From: Magnolia sinica
Taxonomy: Eukaryota; Streptophyta; Magnoliopsida; Magnoliales; Magnoliaceae
Direction: 5' to 3'
NCBI RefSeq assembly: GCF_029962835.1
Contig: NC_080577.1
Coordinates: forward strand, 7,168,501-7,232,500
Length of the DNA: 64,000 bases
This document shows positions 1-11,629 of the stretch, one piece after another. The position numbers and the translations under genes are program-made. Under the pieces are notes generated by a model that was not told where the DNA came from, did no database searches, and saw only the letters and a program-made list of their open reading frames with translations. The first letter of the stretch is position 1, and the number at the start of each line of letters is the position of its first letter.

Positions 1-1117
1 AGATACCTAAAGGTTTATAGAGGGTGGACCAGATTTCTACATCAACGGAAATCTAAGTAATGTAGAGAGAAAATCATTAAAAATAAAATACTAAAGCGTC
101 AATGATCCACTTTTAGCAGTTTTCAATGCCTAATTCACTTAATTCAATTAGATAATATAATTGGAATCAAAGTCATATCTATCCAGCCAAATAATAGAGT
201 GATTAATTCAATATTCACAAACCAACATAGATTTGAACTTCAACTGATTCAATTCCTACATGAAGCACCGAGTTATTGATCGCAGAAAATATAAAGTATT
301 TATAGTGCCTGTAGTCTACGATAAATCTGTGAATTTTATAGATCAATCCCTTGCAAAATAAATAAGCAATCAATCTTAACCTTCACAAACATCCAAAGTT
401 TCCGGAGTAAATAAAAGATCAATGTAAACTAAAAATAAACATTTATTCAAACTAAAACTAATGAATTGTCCATCACTCAAACCATCAAACTTTAATCAAA
501 GTAAGCTAGAACACTAAAAATAACTACGAGCTTCACCTCTTAGTACTAGCTAAGAGTTTTAACCAACCATTGTCATAGTTGAATTAAACTCAAAAAAAAA
601 AAAAAAAAAAAACATAAAAAAATAACTTAGAACAGAAAAAGAATGGCTCCATAAAAGCTCTGCAATGTCTTGCTCTTTCTCTCCCAAACCCTAATTCGTA
701 TTTGGAATAGCTTCTATCAATCCTTCAATATTCAACTTTGAAGCTTTAATGTGTAAGCTAGATGTGACATATGAATTACATGACTCAATCAATGTTTAAA
801 CTTTTCAATTAAAATTAATAACTTCGAACTCAACTTTAAAATCTATCAAATAATTAAAATTCAGGCTTTAAAAATCCTCAACATTGGTATTTTGTCATTC
901 TAATATCTTAATTATCTTAAAAATCACTTAAATTTATGGAAAATTTTCAAAATATTTGGAAAAAAAATATCATTAAAATTTTAAAAATCCAACACAAATT
1001 GAAGAATTTTCAAAGAAAACCCTACCCCCAACCTAATTTCTACATTATCCTCAATGTAAAAATATATGCAATAAGAGCACAATGAAAATAACGAAAATAA
1101 AGAAGAGTACCACCCTA
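1..1117. other. AT-rich stretch without recognisable gene
   Basis: I see no exon-like reading frame, RNA gene or element boundary here. The stretch is AT-rich with homopolymer A runs, the longest near 590-620. It could be intergenic DNA or decayed repeat. Confidence 0.5.
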
Positions 1118-1380
1118 TCCATGGGTAGAGCTGGGCATCAAGTTGAGTCGGACCGAGTTAGGGCTGACCCGACTCGATCTGGTTTTGAAATAGGCCTGAC
1201 CCAAACTCAACTCGACTCAGTACCGAGTCCAGCATGCATGAACCGATCCGAGTTCGGGTCTGACCTGGACTAATTCGAACCGAGTCTGATCCAGTCAAAA
1301 GTACCAAGCTGGTTCGAGTTGGCACCGATTCAAATCGAGAGATGAGGGAGTGAAGAGGAGAAAGAGAGAGGAAGAGAGTG

Positions 1381-1479
1381 GTGATGGTGGTGGGTGGTTG
1401 TCGGGTTTTAAAGAGGGAGTGGAGAGGAGAGAGAGGAGGAGGAGGGTGGTGATGGTGGTGGGTGGTTGTCGGGTTTGGA

Positions 1480-1539
<60 letters not shown>

Positions 1540-1574
1540 GGTGGTAGTGGTGGTGGTGGGTGGTTGTCGGGCTG
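1381..1574 (+). repeat. GGT-rich minisatellite inside the hAT MITE
   Basis: A unit built round GGTGGGTGGTTGTCGGG occurs three times, starting near 1381, 1449 and 1541. The units are separated by GA-rich spacers of different length. It probably arose by slippage in the MITE core. The short frames through it (arginine/glutamate repeats) are not credible proteins. Confidence 0.7.
1485..1536. repeat. (AG)26 microsatellite
   Basis: Twenty-six uninterrupted AG dinucleotides within the core of the hAT MITE. An uninterrupted array of this length is likely to vary between individuals. Confidence 0.95.
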
Positions 1575-1929
1575 GGAAGAGGAGGATAAAGGAGGGAGAG
1601 AGAGAGAGAGAGTTTGGGATTGGTTCAGGGTCAGGTTGAGTGCGGCGTATAGTGTTAGAGATACTTAAAAATTAGGATTTTTTATTTTTTTTTATATATA
1701 CCTGAATCTGAGTCAAATCAGTTTCGGATAGAGTCGAATCTGACTGGATCAAGTTTCGAGTCGAGTTATTGGGTACCTCGAACTCGATTCGTTTTGAATT
1801 CAGATTGGGCGAAGCCTACTTGGTTTGGACTGACTCACCCATTCGGTTTGGGTTGAATCGGGTTGGAATGAGTCGGACAAGTCGACTCAAGTGAGTCGAG
1901 TTGTCCATTGCCCATCTCCATCCATGGGC

Positions 1930-2395
1930 ATGGCTTGGGTGGATCCTGATTGTGGTGCCCATGTGATATATCTTACTTACATTCACACTGTCCATCCCTT
2001 GTGACAGCTCATTTATGGGCATGATCCCAAAATGAAGTAAATCAAAAACTCAGGTGGACCACACCATAGAAAAAAGTGGCAATTGATAATTAAAAACTTC
2101 TTGTGGGCCACAAAAGTTTTGGATCAAGCTGATATTTGTCTGGTCCCTTCATTCAAGTTTTTGTGACCTTATCAACATATTAGATAGTAAATAAACATTC
2201 TGGTGGCCCCAATAAGCTTTTAATGGTGGGTATTCAATCAACATTGTTTCAGGTGGTGCGGTCCACCTAATATTTGGATATCTTTCATTTTTGTCATCAT
2301 GCCCTAATAAGAGCTATATCAAAATGGATGGACGGCATGGATGTAAGTAACATACACCACAGTGGCCCAACATTCAGGATCCACCGAATTCGATG
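1930..2395. mobile_element. Long-arm fold-back MITE (W family)
   Basis: The ends carry GGTGGATCCTGA and TCAGGATCCACC in inverted orientation. The two halves mirror each other: GTGGACCACACC in the left arm and GGTCCACC in the right, with the phrase TTTGGATCAAGCTGATATTT in the centre. The same word order recurs many times in the window. It is non-coding. I found no convincing target duplication, so the exact ends are uncertain. Confidence 0.6.
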
Positions 2396-3086
2396 GAGCC
2401 GCGCCCCCATCCGCATTCTTTTGTAGCCACAGTACCAGTATTGGGACATTTCACAGATTAACACGGATCGGTGACCTCTATCATTTCTTTACCCTCTATA
2501 TTCGACTCACGTATTGAATGGCTAGAGTTTTCACATGCAATACATACATTGCATGGTCCAGGTATTATTGTTCCAAGAAAACAATCATATGGATCTACAT
2601 TCCATCCATCAAGAGAACCCATTCTTACAAGGATCCAAGCCATTTTGTTGATCCAATACATTCCATCCATCAAATCCAAACCACCGTTCCAATCTAAAAT
2701 CCAATATGCACCAAGCTATCAAAATAGAAATTAAAACCATCATTCCAATCTAATCCAATGTGCACCAAGCTATCAAAATAGAAGGTTAGGTATCTATCCG
2801 TGGGAGGAGGGATCACCCTTCAAAAAAAAAAGTTGGGTTATCAAACCTCAAGGGTATTTTGTCCCTTTTTATAGTCCCCGCGTCATTGATCGACTTCAAT
2901 GGGACTTCCCATGGTAAAGGCGAGAGGAAGAGAAGAAATTTCTCCTTAGGCCGGTAAGTAGAGGTTACCTTGGTATCGAAAATGGCCAGAAAAGAACTGG
3001 ACATTGCTTTTATCTAAATAATGGTGGAGATTCAGGACAAGATGTATGGGCCATGGAGAAATGTGATCGTGAGAAAGTATGGGTGT
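2396..3086. other. No gene seen; small tandem duplication
   Basis: No credible coding sequence. A 56-bp unit is repeated imperfectly (2687-2742 and 2743-2790), marked by GCACCAAGCTATCAAAATAG in both units. Confidence 0.5.
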
Positions 3087-4551
3087 TAGGGTTGTTAGTG
3101 GGGCCAGGTTGGCCTGTCGGGCTTCCCGCCTGTCCTGCCTTGGCCAAGCTTGGGCTTCACCTTAGACCAGGCTTGGGCTGAAGTATTAGGCGTGAGGGCC
3201 GGTCTTGGGCTTAAATTTCAATCCCATTTTGAATTTAGGCTGGGCTTGGACTAAGACACCCAAGAGCCTATCAGTCCGGCCCGGCTCATTAGAGTTTAAA
3301 ATTTCAATTCAAATTTCAATGGGTTAGAAATCTACCAGGAAGGAAAAAGTTATTTCACCTCGGGTGGGCCCCATCATCGTGAATGTCTGAAATTCACCCC
3401 AACCAACAACAAGCGTATCACCCCTTGTTAGGCCTAGAGCCTAAAATTTATGCCCACTGGTGTTTCACGTGGGTTGCACGATTGGAAACAATGTGCAAGC
3501 AACCCTCACCTTCCAAACTATTTACGGTCATTTAATCCATGTAAATAATGAATAGACCTGATCTTTTGGTCCCAGGCATATGTTTTGGTGTGGTATGTAA
3601 TGGTTGGAGTGGATTTTATATAACAATCATAGCGGGCCTATAAATATCAAGGGTGGACGTCACTATCTTAACTGTTTCCCTCGGTGTAACTCACTTGAAT
3701 CACGAGTCATCCTTTTATTTTCTTTAGTTTTTTTTTTCTTTTTTTTTCTTTTTTTTTGTTAACATAATATAAGATTGCACGTGTAATGGTGGGAGTGGAT
3801 CTCACATACACATCACCATAGGCCCATTGAAAAAGTAAAGGTAAGTCCTGAGGAGAGTTAGTTTGGTACACGCTTTAGTGGTGGTTGGCGTCTCAAGGAT
3901 TTATAAAAGCCAGATGCAACGTGAAATCCACTCAAGACTATCAAGTGTGTCACATCAAGTAAGACTGTAAGACCCATGGTTCAAAAATTAACCTCATCCG
4001 TAATTCAAGTGGGTCACACAATTGGAAACAGTATACATGACGATTGTCGCCCTTCAAACTATTTCTCCTGTATGGCTCAGTTGAATAATGGATGAACCTG
4101 ATTTTGGGCTCTATGCCTAAATATTAGTGTAGCAGTTAATGGATAGAGAGGATTTTATATAATCACCACAGAAGTTCCTATCAGAATTAATGGTGAATCT
4201 CTTGCAACTATTTCCTTTGGTGTGAACCATGTGTCCCACCTGAATCACAAATCAATTGACTTTTTCACCATTAGCCTAACGTGGGATTGCAAATCTAATG
4301 ATCAGAGTACATCTTACATGTACATCACGGTGGGCCCCATAAAAATTCAACGGTGGTGTGCATGTGCACATGCATTTCGCCCTTTTTCCCTGTCCAACAT
4401 TGTAGGTGATATTTTAAGTCTTCCTTGGGCTTGGGCTAAGGTCAGGCTCTATATAAGTATTCCAGGCCAGACTCAAGCTAGACTATTTTGGCCTGTCATG
4501 GGCCGGGCAGGATTTCAGCTTAGGTTGAACAATGCGGCCCCATTGACACCC
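3087..4551. mobile_element. Composite MITE block, TAGGGYTGTYARTGGGGCC termini
   Basis: TAGGGTTGTTAGTGGGGCC at the left end is mirrored by GGCCCCATTGACACCC at the right end. This resembles the TAGGGCTGTCAA family seen near 54.8 kb. About 1.4 kb between the ends is filled with other MITE-like, non-coding sequence with GTGGGCCCCA words, so nested insertion is likely. I could not find matching target duplications. Confidence 0.35.
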
Positions 4552-6284
4552 GTTCCAATGGTAGATCATAGATGACTTCAAGGCACAAGCACGAGGTAAG
4601 CAAGTTCTTTAGTTTGAATAATATAATCAAAGTGGGTAAAAATACCAAGGAGCAAATAGGTCCACTCCACATTGTCAATAAGGAGCTTGTAAAGGGCATA
4701 AAATCCTTCTTTTCTTTTTCTTTTTTTCGACGGAGAACTGTATATAAGTTCGTAGATGCTGATCTTTGGTACATATAAATTGAGAGTCAAATTTTGAACA
4801 TTTTAACTTGAGTTACATGTATGCCGTACATGCTTTAGATCTAATGACCCTAATCATTGATTTGGCAGGTGCATAGCCATAATCATAGATCATTTAAAGC
4901 TTTTGGAACTCTAAACACTAGTTATAACCATTCGATTTCTATGACAATGAATCAGGTTGGCCCCACCATAAAGACTAGTTTATGCAGAAATCACCCTGGA
5001 TCCAAGCATTAATTGGACCTAACTATAGAGAAAAATATTATGCGACCCTTAATATAATTTTTTTAAAATAATAAATAAAAAAATAATAATAAATAATAAA
5101 TAATAAAAAACTACAAATGCGATCTACTTAATGAGTGGTTGGAGCTGATTTTTACATAAGGTAATTCATGCAGGGCCAAACGTTTGGACAGGTTGTATGT
5201 TCCATAAACATAACAAAATGAAAATTATTTGCTGTTTTGAACATGATCATCTCTGTATAGTAAGAAGGATGTAGCTTATCATCTAACCAAATCGAAACCA
5301 TTTAAATAATAGGCCTCACCATGAAGATCATCTAGTATAGAAATCGAGCCAGTGCGCTCATCAGTTGGACCACACTGTTGAATGGTTCAACATACAAGTA
5401 TGGCCCACATGATGAACAGATATGCAAATTTTGAACCAGATGACACTCATTGTGGGTCCAACTCTGATTAAGCATGGTATGGATGGCTGTCAACGGGCCC
5501 ACCGGCATACCCAAAACTTTGATTTTCTTCTGTGAAGCCTTTTTTGGTGCCAGATGATATTATGTGGGGGCCTACCATACCATATGCATTGTATGGAGGG
5601 TATTAAATGGCCGGGACCAGCCTATTTTTTTGTGCCAGATGATATTGATTGTCGATCTACTTGATGGTATAAAGGGCTGTCAACAGGCTGGCACTATCCA
5701 AAATTTTGAATTTCTTCCATGATGAAAGAGGGTCTGACCAACATAGTTCTATAAAGGACTACTTGAACAACCTGATTCATATTTTTACGGGCCCAACCCG
5801 AAATGGTAGCCCACCGTTTATTCTTTATGGGCCCAACCAAAGATGGATGCCCACCCTTTATTTTTTACCGGCCCAACTATTGTGTACGTGAGATCAACTC
5901 CGATCATCATATCTGTAATCCCATGATGGGGAGAGACATAAAAAATCCGGCTGACCTGTGATTCGAGTGGGCCATACCAATGGAAATAGTTGGGGGAGAC
6001 GTTCGTCCTTGATTTTTACGGGGCACATTGTGATGAAAATATGAAATCCACTCAAACCATTAGATGCCACACCAAAATCTATACCTGAGGCCAAAATGCA
6101 GGCCCATATATGATTTAAGTGGACCACATCAACAGAAACAGCTTGGTGAGTGAGCTTGTAAGCCGTTTCTAATCATGTAGTCCACCTAAACTATAGATGG
6201 GGCTGATTTTTGCCTGATGGTTGAGGTAGATTTTTTAAAACAGGAACATATATAATATCATCAGGTTTTTAGTTTCTTCCTCTG
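4552..6284. other. No gene; degenerate repeat relics
   Basis: AT-rich DNA with scattered GTGGGCC/GGCCCAC MITE words. Short open frames exist, but none has a recognisable domain, codon structure or splice signals. Confidence 0.5.
5781..5880. repeat. 40-bp tandem repeat, about 2.5 units
   Basis: Units start at 5781, 5821 and 5861, each with a T-rich start followed by GGCCCAAC and then a short purine-rich part and GCCCACC. Period 40 bp with several substitutions between units. Confidence 0.7.
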
Positions 6285-7250
6285 GGGTTGATGATTTGAT
6301 GATCCAGAATATTGACACAGGAACGACTGTGGGTAGACCATGCCAAGTACATCAATATAATTTTATCAATGATATTTTTTTCCGTGACGTCTGGAATACT
6401 AGGCTCAACGATTGTGCCCAGACCTAAAATCAAAGTTCCTTTATCAACAATTGCACAAAAGCAGATCCGCTTCGGGCTCGGGCCATGCATAACCATCACG
6501 GATCGGCTTCGAACCTGGATGTTTTGGCCTGTCAACACATGGCCCAGGCTCAGGCCTTGGATTGACTTTGCAGGCTGGGCCTAATGTTGTAGGGGAAATT
6601 TATTTTTTATTTATTATATTAAAAATAAAAATAAAAAATAAATAAATAAATAAATAAAAACAACTGCGGATCCGAGCTTGCTGTTGGGTTTGGCGCCGAT
6701 TTTGAACTGTTCGGCCAAGGTCTGATGGGCCAGGCTTTTTAAAAATTTTGATTTTGCTAGGTACGAGCCCAGCCCACTACACCCCATCGCATTAGATGGG
6801 CATCAAGTCGAGTCAGACTGAGTTAGGGCTGACCCAACTCGATCCAGTTTTGAAATAAACCTGACCTGAACTCGACCCGACTCGATACCAAGTCCAGTAT
6901 ACCCAGCCCAATTCAAGTCCGGGGGATATGGCTTTGACTAATCTAGACCGAGTCTAACCCAATCACAAGTATCAAGTCAGGTCAGGTGTGGCGGGCATCC
7001 ATAGGCTGAAATCACAGCTCAAACACTATTTGCACATGCCGGAATTGCAGCATCTTCATCTGTTACACGGCATTTCAAAACTGAAATGTTAAATTTGATT
7101 TTATTTTTTTTATATGTATGAGTCGTATTTCGGATCAAGTTGAGTCATTACCAAGTCGAGTTAAGTTACTGGGTGACTGGAACTTGACTTGATTTGAGTT
7201 TCGATCAAAATCCGGGCCAAGCCCAACCCCAGCCCGCCGGTTGACAGCCC
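6285..7250. repeat. Composite repeat block A (second copy at 37.4-38.4 kb)
   Basis: This block matches 37383-38340 in the same order: TTTGATGATCCAGA, GACTGTGGGTAGACCATGCC, CCGTGACGTCTGGAATACTA, then CATGCATAACCATCACGGAT, then a TAGATGGGCATCAAGTCGAG hAT-type left end at 6793. The order of two element types is conserved, so the combination was copied as a unit. The right end differs: here it runs into CGGTTGACAGCCC rather than the hAT right terminus. Confidence 0.6.
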
Positions 7251-7363
7251 TTGTTTTAGGTGGATATTTGAGGAGTCCAGAGTATGGTGTGATTACATAT
7301 CCTTTTTCAACTGCTCCTTAATAACCGTTGATTTTTGCATCGCAAGGATGTCCAGTGGAGCGA

Positions 7364-7479
7364 CGGGCACACTACCAGCCCACACAAGGGGATGTGAAGC
7401 AGCCAATTCAGAAAGGGTTGTCGGGCACACTATCAGCCCACACAAGGGGAAGTGAAGCAGCCAATTCAAAAAGGGTTGT
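7364..7479. repeat. 58-bp tandem duplication
   Basis: Two units, 7364-7421 and 7422-7479, each beginning CGGGCACACTA and sharing GTGAAGCAGCCAATTCA. They differ at only a few bases, so the duplication is recent relative to the surrounding relics. The sequence just after it (7485-7595) resembles 25780-25900. Confidence 0.8.
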
Positions 7480-7734
7480 TGGACGACCATGACTGTGGAT
7501 GATGTCCAATGTGCCCAGCTAAGCAGTACTCTTGAGAGATGGCATTTGCGAAGTAAAACCAATGGTTACATAGGTGGGCTTGGGCTTACAAAAACCCATG
7601 GATTTCCTGTACAATAGCCCATGGATTTCCTCCCGTCAGATACGCTCCACCACTAACTCAAGGACCCAGTTGGGTACTACCCTGACGAAGACCTAGCTAG
7701 AGACGGACGGTCCTGTCAGGGGATCTGTGGAGCC

Positions 7735-7995
7735 CACCATGATGTAAATGTTTTATCGACGCAGTTCATTTATTTTGAAAGGTCATTTTACGGGTACGAG
7801 CCTAAAAAGAAAGCAGATTAAAGGTTCAAGTGGACTACACAGCAGAAAGCATTGGGGATTGAAATCTTACTGTTGAAAACTTCTTTGAGGGCACAGAAGT
7901 CAAAGAAGTTTTGGATCAAGTTGATAGTTATGCTTGCCCTCCATACATATTAAAAGGTTGAATGGCAAATAAACATCATGATTGGCCATAGGAAG
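7735..7995. mobile_element. W-family MITE, left half only
   Basis: Carries the left-arm words (CCCACCATGATG, then TTTTGGATCAAGTTGATA) and then breaks off before the mirrored right arm. Non-coding. Confidence 0.45.
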
Positions 7996-8090
7996 TTTTC
8001 AACCGCAGGAATTCAAGTCCCGCTGCTTCCTCTTGTGTGGCGCACTTGAGCCTTCAATCTGCCTTCTTTATAGACTTATGCCTTCAAGTC

Positions 8091-8365
8091 CCACCTTTTA
8101 TCCAGCGTCTTTTAGGAAGATCCAAAACTTACCTTCCCAACTTAGACCTTGCACGTACGGACAGAGCATATTAGGACGATAATACTCCTGCTAACGCAAT
8201 CTATGGCTGCTATTATAATTCGTAGCCATAGGTTCACAGAAACCAAAAAATCACTTTGAAAAGCAGGGGTATTTTCGTCCTCAAATGCTCTGTCTGTACA
8301 TGAAAGGTCTAAGTTTGCAAAGTAAATTTTGGATTCTTCCTAAAAGACGCTGATAAAAGGTCGGG
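8091..8365. mobile_element. Fold-back MITE with about 100-bp arms
   Basis: The left arm (8091-8190) begins CCACCTTTTATCCAGCG and the right arm (8262-8365) ends CGCTGATAAAAGGTCGGG. The arms pair over about 100 bp, through GTCTTTTAGGAAGA, AACTTAGACCTT and GACAGAGCAT, leaving a loop of about 70 bp. No coding capacity. A single-stranded copy would form a long hairpin, so transcripts through it could yield small RNAs. Confidence 0.75.
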
Positions 8366-8419
8366 TCTACAATGGTAATTTTCTCTTGCTAATCCTACGC
8401 GATAGGTGCAGCAACAGGT

Positions 8420-8865
8420 TGGACGCCGCTTCGGTGGATCACCGGATCCACCTAAACCGTGAGGCCACTTTGATGTATGTTCCTTATATCGGTGCCATCC
8501 ATCCGTTTTGACAGCACATTTAGACCATGATACCGAAAAATGCAGTATATCCAAACCTCACGTGAACCACACAACACGAAAAGGTAGTGATTGAATGTCC
8601 ACCAATAAAAACTTTGGAGATCATAAAAGTTTTGGATCGAGCTGATATTTATGTGTTCTTTCATCCAGGTGTGTGTGAACTTTATCAACAGGTTCGATGG
8701 AAAATAAATATTATAGGATCAAGCTGATATTTATCTGGTCCCTTCATCTAAGTTGGTGTGATCTTATCAACTGGTTGAATGGTGGCCCCAACAGGATTTT
8801 AACGGTGGGCATTCAATCACCACTGTTTCCGATCATGCAGTCTACCTGAGATTTAAATCTGCTGC
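8420..8865. mobile_element. W-family MITE
   Basis: Shows the left arm (GTGAGGCCACTTTGATGTATG), the middle phrase TTTTGGATCGAGCTGATATTT and part of a right arm with GTCTACCTGAGATTT. The middle phrase occurs twice (near 8633 and 8707), which suggests an internal duplication. Ends approximate. Confidence 0.5.
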
Positions 8866-8984
8866 ATTTTTTTAGTAGCCTAATTTTATCAAGGAAGGCT
8901 TCCCACTTCTTTTTTACTCCTCCGGCGCATCTAGAAGTTAGGGCGTCCACCAGGGATTGCGTATGCTCTTTTCGTAGTAAACTC

Positions 8985-9420
8985 AGTTAGGCCCACCTTG
9001 AATGTATGCAGTCTATCCACGCAGTCCATCCGTGTTTTTCTGTCATATTTAAGAGGTTGAGCCCCAAATTAAAGCATATCCAAAGATAAGTGGATCATAC
9101 CGCTGGAAACAGTGGGGATACTGATTTTCAGGTTGAAACCTCGCCTCCTCCCAAAATATTTGTCATCCAACTTATTCATAAGATCATAAAAACATGGGTG
9201 AAGGGAAAACACTAATATAAGCTGTAGCCCCCAAGAAGTTCTCAACGTTGCACATTCAGTTCAACTGTTTCCTGTGGTGTGGTCCACTTGAAAATTGGAA
9301 ATGCCTCATTTTGGGGCTGAAGTCCTAAAATTGTCTGGTAAAATGGATGGACAGAGTGAATAAAATAAATAAATTATGGTGGACCTCACATAAATCATGG
9401 TGGACCTCACAGAGGGTAGT
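8985..9420. mobile_element. W-family MITE
   Basis: The left arm starts near GCCCACCTTGAATGTATG and the right arm ends near ATAAATCATGGTGGACC. The two arms are mirror images, including GGTGTGGTCCACTTG against GTGGATCATACC. The right arm repeats AAATAAATTATGGTGGACCT as a short tandem. Confidence 0.5.
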
Positions 9421-10309
9421 GAGTTACTCCCGGGCCCACTTTCTCGTATGGTTAAATGATCTAAAAGTCAACCTTTTTTTCATAATCTCACTTTAATGAT
9501 AGAATTATCCTTTTGATTCTCCAATAGGGTATGATGGATGATACATATGCACACGGAAATTTAGGACATACACTGTACCGCTCTCCAAATTTGAACACAA
9601 GACTTTCCACCTTGATATTATGTCAAACAATAACTTTCTCAAAAAACTGGAGCCGTTGGATGATGGCATATCAATGTTTATCAAGGGACGTTAACAGTAA
9701 ATGAGGCCCATTTATTTTGTACTTCGAACCTGAATTTTGACAGCAATATTGCTATTTCAACAAAGTTAAAAAGTGTGTGCTCTCATCTTTTAAAAAAAAA
9801 AAAAAAAATGCTTTGGAAAATATTAAAGAATATTTTATCATTTTTAATAAAATATTAAAGTTGATGTTTAAGATTAAAAGTTATGAAAGATAATAGAGAA
9901 TTTAGATTAATCAATGTTATTATTTACTATAAATATGTTAGGATTACCGAAAATATTGTAACTGAATATGATATTAACATAGGCAACCTTTTGTAACCTT
10001 TGATTGGAAGCATCATTATTAGCAGCCCCCAACAATTTCACAGTAATCTGAACTGTTTTGTGCCTAAGCAGGCATTGGTCATTTCCCAAAAAAAAGAGAG
10101 AAACATAAACAAAAAATAAATAAAAAATCACCCAACAATTCCAACCACGAATTCCATTACATAGAATAACAGTAGGATGAAACGAGTACACAAACATAGA
10201 CTCATGAGCCCATTACATAGACACCATTTAATAAATCCATGCATAGGTGTTCTTAATTCTAGAATTTGCTGAACTAGTAACAAAATAAACACTACCAACC
10301 ATCAAATAT
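9421..10309. other. AT-rich DNA, probable 3' flank of the O-methyltransferase remnant
   Basis: No other gene seen. The part next to 10310 lies directly after the O-methyltransferase stop codon on the minus strand and is therefore its probable 3' UTR and downstream DNA. No clear poly(A) signal could be assigned. Confidence 0.4.
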
Positions 10310-10354
10310 TTATGGATAGACCTCAATAATGGACCGCACACCAAGGATGGGTGT
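10310..10354 (-). pseudogene. O-methyltransferase, C-terminal end of the last exon (distal piece)
   Basis: Read on the minus strand, this short piece gives PILGVRSIIEVYP and a stop codon at 10312-10310. That is the usual C-terminus of plant type-1 O-methyltransferases. It continues, in frame, the exon piece at 21864-22126. The two are separated by the 11.5-kb Tat retrotransposon, which inserted between the ACA codon and the following proline codon. Four of the five bases of the expected duplication match (GGTGT at 10350-10354, AGTGT at 21864-21868). Removing the element and one copy of the duplication restores the frame. Confidence 0.85.
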
Positions 10355-11142
10355 TGTTGATGCAAATATCTGGTCGTCCCTCGGTATACCTTTGGGTACC
10401 TGCACAAGAAGAAGACAAAGGAGACCCTGGCTAGAGCAGGAGACCCTCCGATGTTAAAGTCAGGCTAGGAATCTGGGTCTTATTGTATTGAGGGAGTTCA
10501 GGAGAGAGTATTTTGCGTACATTTCATCCTTGGAGTCTCTCCTATTTATAAGAGGAGAAGGATCCCACCATATGGGGATTCTTTCCTGATATCTTGGAGA
10601 TTTGATTTAGATGGTATTTTGCTTATGGATACTTCCCGATCCCGAGATTTTCGAGATCGGGGATCCTTCTACAAAATTCTCGGGACGGTGTTTAAGATTA
10701 CACCGTCTCTCCCTTGCTTAACTCGGTCTCAATAGATCCATAATCTCGACTGGCTTATATAGGAGACTTTTTGCCTACTATCGGATGAAACTGGGTCGGT
10801 TCGGGGCCGATATTTTCCTTCTATCCGATAGCTGATACTACAACCAACCATACATGGGTTGTTTTTATAGTCGGTTAGGCGGCTTTCTGATTTAGGACCT
10901 TTAACAGGTCTTTTTAGACGTTGCTGCCTCATTAACTGCGTCAGCTTGATGCGTCCTATACCTGTCTAAGGCTCTCGACTCTCAATTTCGGTCGGGATTC
11001 ATTTCCTACAAATCCGAACGAGTCTCTCCTTGGCTTTATCATGCTCGATCTAAACTATAGGCTCGGATCCTTCGGTCGGTTTTAGTAAAGTTGGTCCATT
11101 CCATAACCGAGTCTCCGGACTTGTCATATTTTTTACCCAACA
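10355..11142 (-). repeat. 3' LTR of the Tat element
   Basis: 788 bp. In plus-strand reading it starts TGTTGATGCAAATATC and ends CCCAACA. It pairs with 21085-21863. Most differences between the two are transitions, plus small indels near 10515, 10665 and 10845. Confidence 0.95.
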
Positions 11143-11160
11143 GTAAGCCCCCTACTCCTT
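11143..11160 (-). other. Polypurine tract of the Tat element
   Basis: Read on the minus strand this is a purine-rich stretch, AAGGAGTAGGGGGCTTAC, directly against the 3' LTR. This is the expected place for priming of plus-strand DNA synthesis. Confidence 0.75.
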
Positions 11161-11420
11161 GTGTCAGTTACACCGACACTAAGGAGTACTGTATTGCAAA
11201 CCGAGGTTATGATGGGATATTTATTGCTTCTTGTGTCGTTCTTGACGTACGACGGATCGTTACTCGAGGTTGCACGAGCGAACAATCGTCGAATCGTTTC
11301 GTCCGCTTATGAACGTCGGACACGTGACGAAGGCGTTACTTATGTCAATCAGCGTGCGCCATGCGTCGGGCAGGAGAGTCGAAACAAGCGTCAATTTGAT
11401 TCCTCCTTAAATGCTGCTGC

Positions 11421-11440
11421 CACGTGGCTCGGCTATAAAA
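11421..11440 (+). promoter_or_regulatory. G-box and TATA box of the antisense accessory gene
   Basis: CACGTG (11421-11426) is a perfect G-box, and TATAAAA (11434-11440) follows 7 bp later, reading plus. Both are inside the minus-strand retrotransposon but outside its LTR. They sit about 190 bp upstream of the ATG at 11630, with a pyrimidine-rich leader between. G-boxes are bound by plant bZIP/bHLH factors (known). That this copy is active is inference. Confidence 0.65.
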
Positions 11441-11629
11441 GGAAGAGCGAGATCGACTTTAGCAATTTCGTCTGCACTATTCATTTTTCTCTCATATTCT
11501 CCCTCCTTAGCTGTATTTGCGGTTTGTCTTTCTTCTCCGTCTTTGCCTTCTTCTCTCCTCAACTGTGTGCTTATCGTCCTTACGGTGAGTCTTATCTTTC
11601 CCCCATTTTCTTTTCGACATTTAGTGACT

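Larger units (their letters stand above)
1126..1920. mobile_element. hAT-type MITE, TAGAGCTGGGCA family (copy 1)
   Basis: The left end reads TAGAGCTGGGCA and the right end TGCCCATCTCCA, an inverted repeat of 12 bp with two mismatches. Both sides carry the identical 8-bp sequence TCCATGGG (1118-1125 and 1921-1928), the duplication size typical of hAT transposons. The subterminal DNA is full of ACTCGA/GAGTCG words in both orientations. The core holds a GA microsatellite and a GGT-rich minisatellite. There is no transposase frame, so it is non-autonomous. Related copies lie at 25968-27134, 37919-38447 and 59076-60220. Confidence 0.85.

Noticed and set aside
1350-1668. Open frames rich in RE and GGW repeats
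   Set aside because: They are translations of the AG microsatellite and GGT-rich repeats inside a MITE, with no start context or domain.
10343-10360. Perfect 5-bp target duplication for the Tat element
   Set aside because: Flanks are GGTGT and AGTGT, so only 4 of 5 match; reported as such.
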